Assembly (NCBI RefSeq): GCF_026340675.1
Contig: NZ_JAPEOX010000001.1
Coordinates: 4,340,001 to 4,404,000 of the forward strand
Direction: 5' to 3'
Length of the DNA stretch: 64,000 bases
From: Streptomyces sp. NBC_01264
GTDB taxonomy: Bacteria > Actinomycetota > Actinomycetes > Streptomycetales > Streptomycetaceae
Under the pieces are notes generated by a model. It saw nothing but the letters and a program-made list of their open reading frames with translations, made no database searches and had not been told where the DNA came from. Every line of letters begins with the position of its first letter. The stretch's first letter is position 1. The position numbers and the translations under genes are program-made. Positions 9,415 through 17,416 of the stretch are shown here, in pieces.

Positions 9415-10494
9415 CTAGCCGACCAGGAGGTCCTTCTTCAGCTGCTTCAGCTCGCGGCCGTCGATGCCGAGGCCGTCCTTGAGGTAGGTGTCGAAGCTGC
9501 CGAACTTCGCGGTGACCTCGTCGTACCCGGCGTTGAGGTACTCGGGGCGCACGTCGAGCAGCGGCTTGTACACGGCGGCCTGGGCGGCCGGCAGGTGCGA
9601 GAGGATCGCGTCGTTGGCGGCCTTGCGGTAGTCGTTGCTGGCCAGGTAATCGGCCATCACGGTCTCGCTCGGCACGCCGAGGGCGGTCAGCAGGGAGGCG
9701 TTCGCCCAGCCCGTACGGTCCTTGCCCGCGGTGCAGTGGAACAGGACGGAGCGGTTGCGGTCGCGCTCGATGCCCTCGAAGACCTGGGTGTAGGCCTTCT
9801 TGCCGCCCTCGCCGCTGACCATGCCCTTTTCGGCGTCGACCATGGCCTTGACGGCCTCGTCGGGGGTCCTGGGCATGGTCTGGAAGGAGCCGGAGCCGGC
9901 GAAGACGTCGGCGACGACGTAGGTGGCGCCAGCCGGGACCTTGTCCACGTCCGTGGTGCGCTCGCTCTCCATGCGGAGGTCGAAGATGGTCTTGACGCGC
10001 AGGCGCTGGAGCTTGGCGAGGTCGTTCTCGGTGAGCTTGTTCAGCGCGTCGGAGCGGTAGATCTCGCCCATCTTGACCCACTGGCCGTTCGTGGTGCGGT
10101 AGCCGCCCGCGTCACGGAAGTTGGCGGTGCCGTCCAGCTTGATCAGCCGGTCGGCCAGGCGCAGGCCCTCGCCGCGCTCGGGCTCGAAGTCGAACCACTG
10201 GCGGTCGGCGGCGGGCAGCCCGCGGACCACGGCCTCGCCCTGGGCGCCGCCCTTGGCGACGACCTTGCCGTTCGCCTTGATCTCCACGCGCTTGGTGCCC
10301 TTGGCGTTCCACTTCAGGGTGAACGCCCCGTCGGCACCGGCGGTGACGGTGGCCTCGGTGAAGGGGATGGAGGAGTTGCCGTGGTGACCGCCCCAGTGGA
10401 AGTCCCACCCGTGGGCGGAGGCGGCGGGGGCCGCGACGATGGCGACGGTGAGCGTGGATGCGACGACGGTCGCGGCGAGCAGTGCCTTCTTCAT
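9415..10494 (-). CDS. Secreted tyrosine-protein phosphatase
   Basis: Exported protein of 359 residues. A Sec-type signal peptide (MKKALLAATVV, hydrophobic core, ASAHG cleavage region) is followed by an Ig-like segment of about 90 residues. Then comes a Tyr_phosphatase_3/PtpB-like catalytic domain starting at LDGTANFRDAGG. The P-loop HCTAGKDRTG (nucleophile Cys near 254) fits the CxxGxxR signature of this family, which acts on phosphotyrosine or phosphoinositides. Upstream in-frame extension is possible in sequence but lacks a ribosome binding site and would bury the signal peptide. Probably monocistronic. Confidence 0.92.
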   Translation of the reverse strand: MKKALLAATVVASTLTVAIVAAPAASAHGWDFHWGGHHGNSSIPFTEATVTAGADGAFTLKWNAKGTKRVEIKANGKVVAKGGAQGEAVVRGLPAADRQWFDFEPERGEGLRLADRLIKLDGTANFRDAGGYRTTNGQWVKMGEIYRSDALNKLTENDLAKLQRLRVKTIFDLRMESERTTDVDKVPAGATYVVADVFAGSGSFQTMPRTPDEAVKAMVDAEKGMVSGEGGKKAYTQVFEGIERDRNRSVLFHCTAGKDRTGWANASLLTALGVPSETVMADYLASNDYRKAANDAILSHLPAAQAAVYKPLLDVRPEYLNAGYDEVTAKFGSFDTYLKDGLGIDGRELKQLKKDLLVG

Positions 10495-10608
10495 GCCCCC
10501 GAGACTCTTGGCCTCCGAATAACGCAACGTGAACTCTGCATGGCCGAAATCGACCGGGCGTAAGTCCACTGTCAAAACGTGCCACCCATCTGGCCGGCGC
10601 CCCTCCCT

Positions 10609-10720
10609 GACGCGGAGCCCGCACCGCTGCGCGGGCTTCGCCCCGCTGCGCCGGGCACCTTCTCGACGCGGAGCTCGCACCGCTGCGCGGGCTTCACCCC
10701 GCTGCGCCGGACACCGTCCG
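10609..10720. repeat. Tandem 56-bp repeat, two copies, in a 414-bp gene-free gap
   Basis: Two head-to-tail copies begin GACGCGGAGC at 10609 and 10665. Each holds a GC hairpin built from CCGCTGCGCGGG and CCCCGCTGCGCC. The rest of the gap (10495-10908) shows no gene and presumably contains the promoter for the downstream gene; I see no consensus hexamers. Confidence 0.7.
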
Positions 10721-10908
10721 GCGGTGGCTGGGCGGCGGTGCCGCCGTGGCCGCGTGGTGCGGGGCCGCGCCGCGCGTCGAATCGGGGGGCGGAATCCAGC
10801 CGTTCCCCGGCCCCATACCCCCCACACGACCGACTACTTCCGGACCCGATCGGTACTGTCCACTACAGTGCCCGCCAGAGCACGCGCGGGCAGTCCGGGG
10901 GGATCGAC

Positions 10909-12174
10909 ATGGACACGGCGACGGAAACGTCCGGGGAGCAGCAGAGCAGGCCCGGGGCCGCCCAGCCCCTCCAGGCGGCGCCCCCACCCACCGGCGGAGC
11001 CACCCGCGGGGCCACCAGCCTGGGCCCCGCCACCGGTCCCGCCGCCGGCGCCACCCTGGGCGGCCGCGCCGCCGTCACCACCGGTCTCTGGGGCCGCACC
11101 GAGCAGCAGGACTTCCGTAGCCGCGTCAGAGGAACCCTCCTCGGCTCCGCGATCGGCGACGCCCTCGGCGCGCCCGTCACCCCGCTCTCCCTCCCCGAGC
11201 TCCTCGAGACCCACGGCCCGGCGGGCCTGACCGAGCCGGCCCCCCACACCAGGGTCACCGCCGCCACGCAGCTCGGCCTCTTCACCCTGGACGGCCTGAT
11301 ACGGGCCCACGTACGCCGGGACACCGGCGCCTGGCACCCGCCGACCGACGTGCACCGCGCCTACCTCCGCTGGGCCCTCACCCAGAGCGACTGGGGCCCC
11401 GACGAGCGCCGCGAGGACAACGGCTGGCTCGCGCAGGAGGAGTGGCTCTACGCCCGCCGCTCCCCCGCCCGTTCCTCCTTGACCGGCTTCGCCGACGGAG
11501 TCCTCGGCACGCTCGCCCAGCCGAAGAACCCGACCGCCGTGGACCCGGCCGCCGCCACCCGTTCCGCCCCCTTCGGGCTGCTGGTCGGCTGGGAGCCCGC
11601 CCTGGTCCTCCAACTCGCCGTCGAGTGCGCCGTGCAGAGCCACGGACACCCCACCGCGTACCTGTCGGCCGGCGCGCACGCCGTCATCGTCCACGGCCTG
11701 ACCCGCGGCGAGTCCCTCGACTCCGCCGTCCAGCGCGCACTGGGCCTGCTCGGCGTCCGCACCGGCCACCAGCCCGTCACCGACGCCCTGCAGCGCGCGC
11801 TGGGCGCCGTCACCGCGGGCGCCCCCTCACCGCAGACGGTCGAGGGCCTGTCCCCCGGCCAGGGCGGCTCCGCCGAAGAGGTACTCGCCGTCGCCGTGTA
11901 CTGCGCCCTCGTCGCTGAGAACGTGGCGCACGGCCTGCGCCTCGCCGTGAACCACAGCGGGGACTCCGCGGCCACCGGCGCCCTGTGCGGCTCCCTGCTC
12001 GGCGCCCAGCACGGTGAAACGGCCCTCCCGGCGGCCTGGCTCGCCGGCCTGGAGGGCCGGGCCACGGTCCTGGAACTCGCCGACGACTTCGCCCTGGAGA
12101 TGACCCAGGGCCCCGCCCTCCACGGCCCGGCGGCCACGTCCACGGCCTGGCTGACGCGATACCCGCGGGGGTGA
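10909..12174 (+). CDS. ADP-ribosylglycohydrolase-fold protein, metal ligands lost
   Basis: Protein of 421 residues with a disordered Gly/Pro/Ala N-terminus (about 60 residues), then a DraG/ADP-ribosylglycohydrolase fold recognisable from VRGTLLGSAIGDALGAPV and the C-terminal NHSGDSAATGALCGSLLG. The residues that bind the dinuclear Mg site in this family are changed. The usual (S/T)DDTQ is TAATQ here (A118, A119), and the usual GDSDSTG is GDSAATG (A354, A355; D352 kept). The hydrolase activity is therefore probably lost and a binding or regulatory role is more likely. The start at 10909 follows GGGGGGAT. Length and fold are otherwise intact, so this does not look like random decay. Confidence 0.85.
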   Translation: MDTATETSGEQQSRPGAAQPLQAAPPPTGGATRGATSLGPATGPAAGATLGGRAAVTTGLWGRTEQQDFRSRVRGTLLGSAIGDALGAPVTPLSLPELLETHGPAGLTEPAPHTRVTAATQLGLFTLDGLIRAHVRRDTGAWHPPTDVHRAYLRWALTQSDWGPDERREDNGWLAQEEWLYARRSPARSSLTGFADGVLGTLAQPKNPTAVDPAAATRSAPFGLLVGWEPALVLQLAVECAVQSHGHPTAYLSAGAHAVIVHGLTRGESLDSAVQRALGLLGVRTGHQPVTDALQRALGAVTAGAPSPQTVEGLSPGQGGSAEEVLAVAVYCALVAENVAHGLRLAVNHSGDSAATGALCGSLLGAQHGETALPAAWLAGLEGRATVLELADDFALEMTQGPALHGPAATSTAWLTRYPRG

Positions 12175-12290
12175 CCGCGGGAGTGACCGCGGGAGTGACC
12201 GCGGGGCGCCTCGGGGGTGCCTCAGGGCGACCTCGGGGGTGACCTCGGGGGCGACTTCCGGGGTGCCTCGGAGGTGACCTCAGGGAGGAC
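12171..12290. repeat. Short tandem repeats after the ADP-ribosylglycohydrolase-like gene
   Basis: The 12-mer GTGACCGCGGGA occurs almost three times in a row from 12171, the first unit containing the gene's TGA stop. It is followed by degenerate copies of CTCGGGGGTGAC. No function is evident. Confidence 0.6.
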
Positions 12291-12421
12291 CTCGGGCCGC
12301 CGCCCCGGGCCACGTCCACGACCGTGACCGCCGCCACGTCCGTGGCCGACGCACGCCCCTGCCCTCCGCACGCGCGAAGCCGTACTTTGGCCCTCCCCAG
12401 ACCACGGAGGTGTCAGCGCAC

Positions 12422-13282
12422 ATGCGGATCGCCACGACCGTCTTCCTGACCGACCGCACCATCGCTCCCGTACCCCTCGCCCACGCGCTGGAGGAACGCG
12501 GCTTCTCCGGCCTCTACCTCCCCGAGCACACCCACATCCCGGTCAGCCGCGTCACCCCGGCCCCGATGGGTGGCGAGCTCCCGGAGATGTACGGCCGCAC
12601 CCTGGACCCCTTCGTCGCCCTCGGCCAGGCCTCCGCCGTCACCGAGCGGCTCCAGCTCGGCACCGGCATCACCCTCGTCACCCAGCACGACCCCATCGAC
12701 CTCGCGAAGCAGGTCGCCACGCTCGACCACCTGTCCGGCGGCCGCGTCACCCTCGGCATCGGCTACGGCTGGAACGTGGAGGAGGCCGCCGACCACGGAG
12801 TCGAGTGGCGCACCCGCCGCGAACTGGTCCGCGACCGGATGGCCCTGATGCGGTCCCTGTGGTCCCCGCAGCCCACGGCGTACGTGGGCGAGTTCTCCTC
12901 CGTACAGGCCAGCTCGGCGCACCCCAAGCCGGCCCAGCCCCCGCGCGAACTCGCCCCGGGCGTCCCCCTGTACGGCCCCCGCACCCTGATCGGCGGCCAG
13001 GCCGGCCCGAAGCTCTTCGCAGCCATCGCCGACCACAGCGACGGCTGGCTCCCGATCGGCGGAGGCGGCCTGACGGAGTCCCTCCCGGCCCTGCGCCAGG
13101 TCTGGGAGGCCGCGGGCCGCGACCCCAAGTCCCTCCAGGTGGTCCCGTACGCCGTCCAGCCGACCCCGGGGAAGATGTCCCACTACGCGGACCTGGGCAT
13201 CGAGGAGGTCGTCCTCCAGCTCCCCTCGGAGGGGGAGGAGGAGATCCTGCGGGTGCTGGACGGGTTCGGGCAGTACTTGTGA
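12422..13282 (+). CDS. LLM-class F420-dependent oxidoreductase
   Basis: Luciferase-like monooxygenase-fold protein of 286 residues, closest in feel to the F420-dependent group that begins MRIATTVFLTD. Landmarks: YLPEHTHIPV, LGTGITLVTQHDP, TLDHLSGGRVTLGIGYGWN (the conserved cofactor-proximal block, about residues 100-120) and IGGQAGPKLF. GGAGG at 12406-12410 favours the ATG at 12422 over a GTG at 12410 that overlaps the binding site itself. No copy of the regulon palindrome was found upstream, unlike the LLM genes at 30143 and 32205. Substrate unknown. Confidence 0.9.
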   Translation: MRIATTVFLTDRTIAPVPLAHALEERGFSGLYLPEHTHIPVSRVTPAPMGGELPEMYGRTLDPFVALGQASAVTERLQLGTGITLVTQHDPIDLAKQVATLDHLSGGRVTLGIGYGWNVEEAADHGVEWRTRRELVRDRMALMRSLWSPQPTAYVGEFSSVQASSAHPKPAQPPRELAPGVPLYGPRTLIGGQAGPKLFAAIADHSDGWLPIGGGGLTESLPALRQVWEAAGRDPKSLQVVPYAVQPTPGKMSHYADLGIEEVVLQLPSEGEEEILRVLDGFGQYL

Positions 13283-13304
13283 CTGCGCCTTCAGCCCCGA
13301 GGGA

Positions 13305-13709
13305 TCAGCCGGCGATGCGGCGGACCGGCTGGCCCGTGATGCGCGCGATGGTCTCGAAGCCCGCGTCCTGGTGGAGGACCGTGAGCTTGTGATGCTGTGC
13401 GGTCACGGCAACGAGCAGGTCGACAGGGCTGGCGCACTGGTGGCAGCCCTCGTCGGCCAGCTTCTGCTGGAGTGCCGCCGTCTCCTCCCATACGGAGTCC
13501 CTGGCCACGAAGTACGGGAAGGTCTCCCGGAGCAAGCCATCGGCCTCGTAATAGGCCGGACGGCCGCCCACGGCGCGCAGGAACTCCTGGCGCACCGGTT
13601 CGCAGAGGCCCGCCTTTCCGGCCGTGACCACCTCGTCCCAGGCAGGTGCGGCCTGTCGACGGTAGAAGCGGACGAGTGCGCTCGTGTCGATCAGGAAGTT
13701 CTCGCTCAC
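13305..13709 (-). CDS. vapC: VapC-type PIN-domain toxin
   Basis: PIN-domain ribonuclease of 134 residues, the toxin half of a type II toxin-antitoxin pair. Acidic active-site candidates are visible in LIDTSALVRFY (D8), in a central QEFLRA segment and in SPVDLLVAVTA. The family cleaves RNA using Mg. Its ATG overlaps the stop of the upstream antitoxin by four bases, the usual antitoxin-first, coupled arrangement. Typical length for VapC. No flanking mobile element is seen. Confidence 0.92.
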   Translation of the reverse strand: MSENFLIDTSALVRFYRRQAAPAWDEVVTAGKAGLCEPVRQEFLRAVGGRPAYYEADGLLRETFPYFVARDSVWEETAALQQKLADEGCHQCASPVDLLVAVTAQHHKLTVLHQDAGFETIARITGQPVRRIAG

Positions 13710-13978
13710 GCTGCCGGTCGCTCGCCGGGCGTCTGCTCGCCCTCGCTGACCTCTGCGCCCTCTGCGCCCTCACTGACCTCTACGCCCTCGATCGCCGAGA
13801 AATCGATCTCTCCGTCAGCGACCATCTCCCGCATACGTGCCACCGCCGCCGCTCTACGACGGCGGTCCGCGATCTCCCGCAGGGCGGCATTGACCGTGTC
13901 CCGCTTGGTCGTGGTCCCAAGGTGGCGGGCGGCCTCCGCCAGCGCTTCGTCGTCGAGGTCGATCACCGTGCGCGACAT
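13706..13978 (-). CDS. vapB: VapB-type antitoxin
   Basis: Antitoxin of 90 residues. The N-terminus SRTVIDLDDEALAEAA followed by GTTTKRDTVNAAL is the ribbon-helix-helix fold of VapB family 2, which binds DNA and autoregulates the operon. The C-terminal part normally wraps the toxin; here it ends in an unusual acidic duplication (EVSEGAEGAEVSEG). The start at 13978 is set by the conserved MSRTVIDLDD beginning. A much longer frame runs upstream but is only the shadow of the divergent XRE gene. Confidence 0.9.
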   Translation of the reverse strand: MSRTVIDLDDEALAEAARHLGTTTKRDTVNAALREIADRRRRAAAVARMREMVADGEIDFSAIEGVEVSEGAEGAEVSEGEQTPGERPAA

Positions 13979-14022
13979 GATGGCCTCCAAGACGGGCGTA
14001 TATACGATTCCCAAATAAGATA

Positions 14023-14457
14023 TCACCGGAGCCTCAGCTCCGCCCAGACCGTCTTCCCGACCAGCCGGTCCCTGCCCCCCCCCCAGTCGGCGGCGACGGC
14101 GTCGACGATGCGCAGGCCGTAGCCGGTCTCGGCCCCGGCGCCGTACTCGTGCGGCAGGACGGCCGGACGGCGGTCCCGGCGGGCGTCGGACACCTCGATG
14201 CGCAGCGCCCCGGGGAGCAGGCTCAGGCGGAGCTCGAAGTCCCGGCCGGGGACCCGGCCGTGGGCCACGGCGTTGGCGGTGAGCTCGGCTACGAGGAGCC
14301 CGGCGTCCTCGGAGAGGCCGGACCGGTCGGGGATGCCCCAGTCGTGCAGCTCGACGAGCGCGAGGTGCCGGGCCAGGCGGGCTCCGCGCCGGGTGGAACT
14401 GAAACGCTGAGTGAACGTGCGTGCGAGGGTCTGGGGGGCGTCCGAGGGTGCGGTCAT
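14023..14457 (-). CDS. Anti-sigma-factor-type ATP-binding protein
   Basis: HATPase_c_2 (RsbW/SpoIIAB-like) protein of 144 residues. The N box is in LLVAELTANAVAHG, and the G boxes are represented by IEVSDARRDRRP and TGYGLRIVDAVA. Such small Streptomyces ATPases bind ATP and may phosphorylate or sequester partner sigma or anti-anti-sigma factors. The start at 14457 (MTAPSDAPQ) is preferred to an in-frame start 39 bp upstream. Divergent from the XRE/DUF397 unit, a neighbourhood very common for this family in Streptomyces, which suggests shared regulation. Confidence 0.87.
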   Translation of the reverse strand: MTAPSDAPQTLARTFTQRFSSTRRGARLARHLALVELHDWGIPDRSGLSEDAGLLVAELTANAVAHGRVPGRDFELRLSLLPGALRIEVSDARRDRRPAVLPHEYGAGAETGYGLRIVDAVAADWGGGRDRLVGKTVWAELRLR

Positions 14458-14584
14458 GCGGCCAACGTCCCGTGTGGGCTGGGGTGTTCCCAGCACCTGG
14501 ACCGCTACTTTTCATCTGTACGAGTTCGCGCTCTGGACAGTGGTGGTCACCGACCGTGAGGCTGTTCGCGGGGAGGTGACCGCC

Positions 14585-15421
14585 GTGGCGAGCGTGGACG
14601 AGAGCGGTGACGACGAGGTCGAGCAGGACAGCGACCTCGAAAGCTTCGGGGACATGATCAAGGCGTTCCGCAAACGGGCCGACCTGACACAGGAACAGCT
14701 CGCGACCCTGATCCGCTACTCCGTCCAGTACATCGGCTCGGTGGAACAGGGCCGCCGCCACCCGTCGACCAAGTTCGTCGACCGGGTGGAGGAGAAGCTC
14801 GACGCCTTCGGCGTCATCCGCATCGCGGCGAACCAGCTGACGCGACGGCGGGGACTGGCGAAGTGGTTCCGGCGGTGGGCGGAGTTGGAACAGGGGGCGA
14901 TCACCCTCCATACGTACGAGTGCCGCTCGATCCCAGGCCTGCTCCAGACCGAGGCCTACGCGCGGGCCCAGATCCGGGACGTACCCCCGCTGCCGACACC
15001 GGAGGACGCGGAGGCACGCGTGGTACTGCGGCTGCGCCGCCAGGCGCTGCTGCGCAAGACGCCGTTCATCGCCTTCAGCTTCATCATCGAGCAGTCGGTG
15101 ATCGAGCGGCAGACTGGCGGCGCGGAGGTCACTGGGGAGCTGGTCGACCATCTGGTGGGGTGCGGGAGCCTGCCTAATGTGGATTTGCAGATCATGCCTA
15201 CGGTGAGTCCTGTGCATGCTGGCACCGATGGCCCCTTTCGCCTCCTCGAAACCGAGGAGCACGAGCGGGCCGGTTACAGCGAGGGCCAGAAGACAGGCCA
15301 CGTCATCACGGACCCGAAAGCCGTCAGCGTGCTCCACCAGCGGTATGCCAAACTTCGCATCCAGGCCCTCAATCCCGCCGAAAGCGCGGGCCTGTTGATG
15401 CGATTGCGAGGATCCCTGTGA
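14585..15421 (+). CDS. XRE regulator with DUF5753 domain
   Basis: Protein of 278 residues. The helix-turn-helix is DLTQEQLATLIRYSVQYIGS (about residues 35-55), and the remainder is the DUF5753 (Scr1-type) domain starting near LEQGAITLHTYE with IPGLLQTEAYARA. GTG at 14585 is preceded by GGGAGG with 8-nt spacing; a longer in-frame upstream start has no such support. The stop overlaps the DUF397 start by four bases (GTGA), so the two are translationally coupled. These pairs are proposed toxin-antitoxin-like or bald/whi-type developmental modulators; the exact role here is unknown. Confidence 0.9.
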   Translation: MASVDESGDDEVEQDSDLESFGDMIKAFRKRADLTQEQLATLIRYSVQYIGSVEQGRRHPSTKFVDRVEEKLDAFGVIRIAANQLTRRRGLAKWFRRWAELEQGAITLHTYECRSIPGLLQTEAYARAQIRDVPPLPTPEDAEARVVLRLRRQALLRKTPFIAFSFIIEQSVIERQTGGAEVTGELVDHLVGCGSLPNVDLQIMPTVSPVHAGTDGPFRLLETEEHERAGYSEGQKTGHVITDPKAVSVLHQRYAKLRIQALNPAESAGLLMRLRGSL

Positions 15422-15603
15422 ACAGCTCCCAGATCCGGTGGTTCAAGAGCAGCTACAGCGGCAGCGAGGGCGACGACTGCGTCGAGGTCGCGAGTTGCCC
15501 CGACTCCGTCCACATCCGGGACTCGAAGCTGACCGCCAGTCCCGAGCTGGCGGTGTCCCCCCGGACCTGGGCTGCGTTCGTGGGCGGGGTCACCGGGGCC
15601 TGA
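15418..15603 (+). CDS. DUF397 domain protein, partner of XRE
   Basis: Small protein of 61 residues with WFKSSYSGSEGDDCVEVA, HIRDSK and TWAAFVGGV, all DUF397 hallmarks. GTG start inside a GTGA overlap with the XRE gene. The GC-rich repeat element begins a few bases after its stop. Confidence 0.9.
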   Translation: MNSSQIRWFKSSYSGSEGDDCVEVASCPDSVHIRDSKLTASPELAVSPRTWAAFVGGVTGA

Positions 15604-15620
15604 GCTGCGGGCTGATCCTT

Positions 15621-15990
15621 GGCGTTGACAGGGTCCGGGGGGAGCCCGGCAGTCCAGTGTCCTTTCGGTGCGGGCCGGTCCCTCAAGGGCGCTCCCTGCG
15701 GTCGCGTCGCTTCGCGATGGCCTTCGGCCACCCTTGACCGACCGGCCCACCCCGAAACGCCACAAGACTTCCGGGATCCCCCCGGGGAACGGCCGGGAGG
15801 GACGAGTGGGGAGGGGCGGGCAGGCCGGAGAGGCGCAGCCTGCCTGTGGCCGGTGGGCATCTGGACACGGGCCCGGCAGGACCGTGAGCTCAGCCGGAAC
15901 GGACGCGCGGGGCGGTCAGAGCATCCAGGGCCGGGGGGCTGGACACCCTTCCCGTGACGGTCGACAGCCACCACCGGCCGTGGCTGATCT
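15621..15990. repeat. Modular intergenic repeat, copy A (internally deleted)
   Basis: About 370 bp, shared almost base for base with the inverted copy B at 19596-20091 over its left 200 bp (from GGCGTTGACAGGGTCCGG through the CTTCCGGGATCC region) and again at its right end (CACCGGCCGTGGCTGATCT). It lacks about 85 bp present near the right end of B and C. No credible gene in it. The stretch 15991-16145 beyond it holds nothing I can name apart from the ribosome binding site of the lectin gene. Confidence 0.85.
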
Positions 15991-16145
15991 AGCGGGCGAC
16001 CTGGTCCCGCCGCTCCTGACGGGCCACGCGGTGCGCAAAGCCCGAACTGGGCGGTATAGACCATCAGTTAGGGCACGAGACCTATGCGATCATGAGCGTC
16101 GATTTCCGGCCGCTTGCCGGATTCTCATATTGATTGCAGAGGACC

Positions 16146-16688
16146 ATGAAGCTCAACGTGTTCGCCCGTGTTCGGCAAGGACTGCTTGTTCTTGCTGCCT
16201 CCGTCGGTCTCGTGTTCGGTGTCTCGACGGCTCCGGCCCACGCCGCTGAGACGGTCTACTACGTCTCCATCGTCGAGATCCGCGCGAACCACTCCGGCAT
16301 GTGCCTTGAGGTGGCTGACTGGAGCACCGCGAACGGTGCGGCCGTCCGTCAGTGGCCCTGTACGGGTGGCGCCAACCAGAAGTGGTACCGCGCCTACAAG
16401 TCGGGCACGCCTGTCGACGCGTACTTCTACGTGAACGTCAACAGCGGCAAGTGCATGGAGATCGGCGGCTGGAAGACCAACAACGGCGCACCCGCCAACC
16501 AGTGGGACTGCCACTACGGCCTCAACCAGCTCTTCTACGGCAGCGTCGGTCTCAACATGGACTTCTGGTACGCCCGCCAGAACATGTGCCTGGAGATAGC
16601 CGACTGGAGCACGCAGGCGGGTGCCCCCGCGCGACTGTGGACGTGCACCGGTGGCGCCAACCAGAGGTTCGACCTCAGGATCGTGTGA
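16146..16688 (+). CDS. Secreted ricin-type beta-trefoil lectin
   Basis: Exported protein of 180 residues: signal peptide MKLNVFARVRQGLLVLAAS with a cut near APAHA-AE, then a single ricin B-like trefoil. Three internal repeats are easy to see, each starting with a Cys-Met or Met-Cys turn (SGMCLEVADWS, SGKCMEIGGWK, QNMCLEIADWS) and ending in a Q-x-W/F motif (ANQKW, LNQLF, ANQRF). Such domains bind carbohydrate; there is no attached enzyme domain. AGAGGA lies before the ATG. It lies inside the segment bracketed by inverted repeats and has somewhat lower GC at wobble positions in its first part than neighbours. Confidence 0.9.
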   Translation: MKLNVFARVRQGLLVLAASVGLVFGVSTAPAHAAETVYYVSIVEIRANHSGMCLEVADWSTANGAAVRQWPCTGGANQKWYRAYKSGTPVDAYFYVNVNSGKCMEIGGWKTNNGAPANQWDCHYGLNQLFYGSVGLNMDFWYARQNMCLEIADWSTQAGAPARLWTCTGGANQRFDLRIV

Positions 16689-16732
16689 TCCCCCGGGTGG
16701 GCGCCGGGCACCTGCCCGGTGCCCACCCGTGG

Positions 16733-17368
16733 TCAGATCGTGACGGGGCCGTGGGCGGTGGCGAACTCGACCGAGACCAGGCCCGGTTCCTCGTCCTCGG
16801 CCCAGGTGACGTCGATCTGGTCGAGGGGGTGGTCGGCCGGCTCTCCGAGGAATTCGGAGATGAAGGCGGCGTCGCCGGCGAGGGAGACCCCGTGGATGGT
16901 GGTGGCGGTGCGCGGGTCGGCGCTCGGGCGCTCCTCGTCGGGAACCAGCCACTGGAGGAAGAACGGTAGTTGCGGGTCCTCCATCAGGTCCAGCACGCCG
17001 ATCTGCTTCCACCTCAGGTCGAACCCGTCGGGGCGGACGCGGTGGCCCTCGGCCGAGGTGCGGCCGAGGCGGGCCTCGACCGGGGCGATGTCGTCGACGG
17101 AGACCACCCAACCGAGCCAGCCGCCGCCCTCGGCGGCGCGGCGCGCGACCGCCTGGCCGAAGGGCGCGCGGTCGGCGGCGGGGTGGTCGAGCGTGGTGAC
17201 GACCTCGACGTAGGTGCCGCCGCTCAGCGGAAGAATGAAATTGCGGGTGCCGAACCGCGGGTGCACGCCACCGTCGACGAACCCGGCGCCCAGGGACGAC
17301 CCGATCCACTGGACGGTCGAGACGAAGCTGTCGCGGGCCACCGCATAGGACACGTGATCAAGTCGCAC
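16733..17368 (-). CDS. VOC/glyoxalase-like domain protein
   Basis: Protein of 211 residues from the GTG at 17368 (RLDHVSYAVA), with Glyoxalase_3-like features: LDHVSYAV at the start, RFGTRNFILPL, GTYVEVVTTLDHPAA, and a second half with TTIHGVSLAGD. These are consistent with two betaalphabetabetabeta modules. Metal ligands would be H4-type and E-type residues of the paired modules, but the substrate is not inferable. An in-frame start 30 bp further upstream exists. The IS element begins about 50 bp beyond its 5' end and may have displaced its original promoter. Confidence 0.82.
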   Translation of the reverse strand: MRLDHVSYAVARDSFVSTVQWIGSSLGAGFVDGGVHPRFGTRNFILPLSGGTYVEVVTTLDHPAADRAPFGQAVARRAAEGGGWLGWVVSVDDIAPVEARLGRTSAEGHRVRPDGFDLRWKQIGVLDLMEDPQLPFFLQWLVPDEERPSADPRTATTIHGVSLAGDAAFISEFLGEPADHPLDQIDVTWAEDEEPGLVSVEFATAHGPVTI

Positions 17369-17416
17369 CGCGCCATCATCACCCGACAACCCGCACAAAT
17401 CCCCACGCCACGCCCG

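Noticed and set aside
15453..16064. 203-codon minus-strand frame across repeat copy A
   Set aside because: Arg/Pro/Gly-rich translation of the repeat without a ribosome binding site; it reappears in copy B only because the DNA is duplicated.
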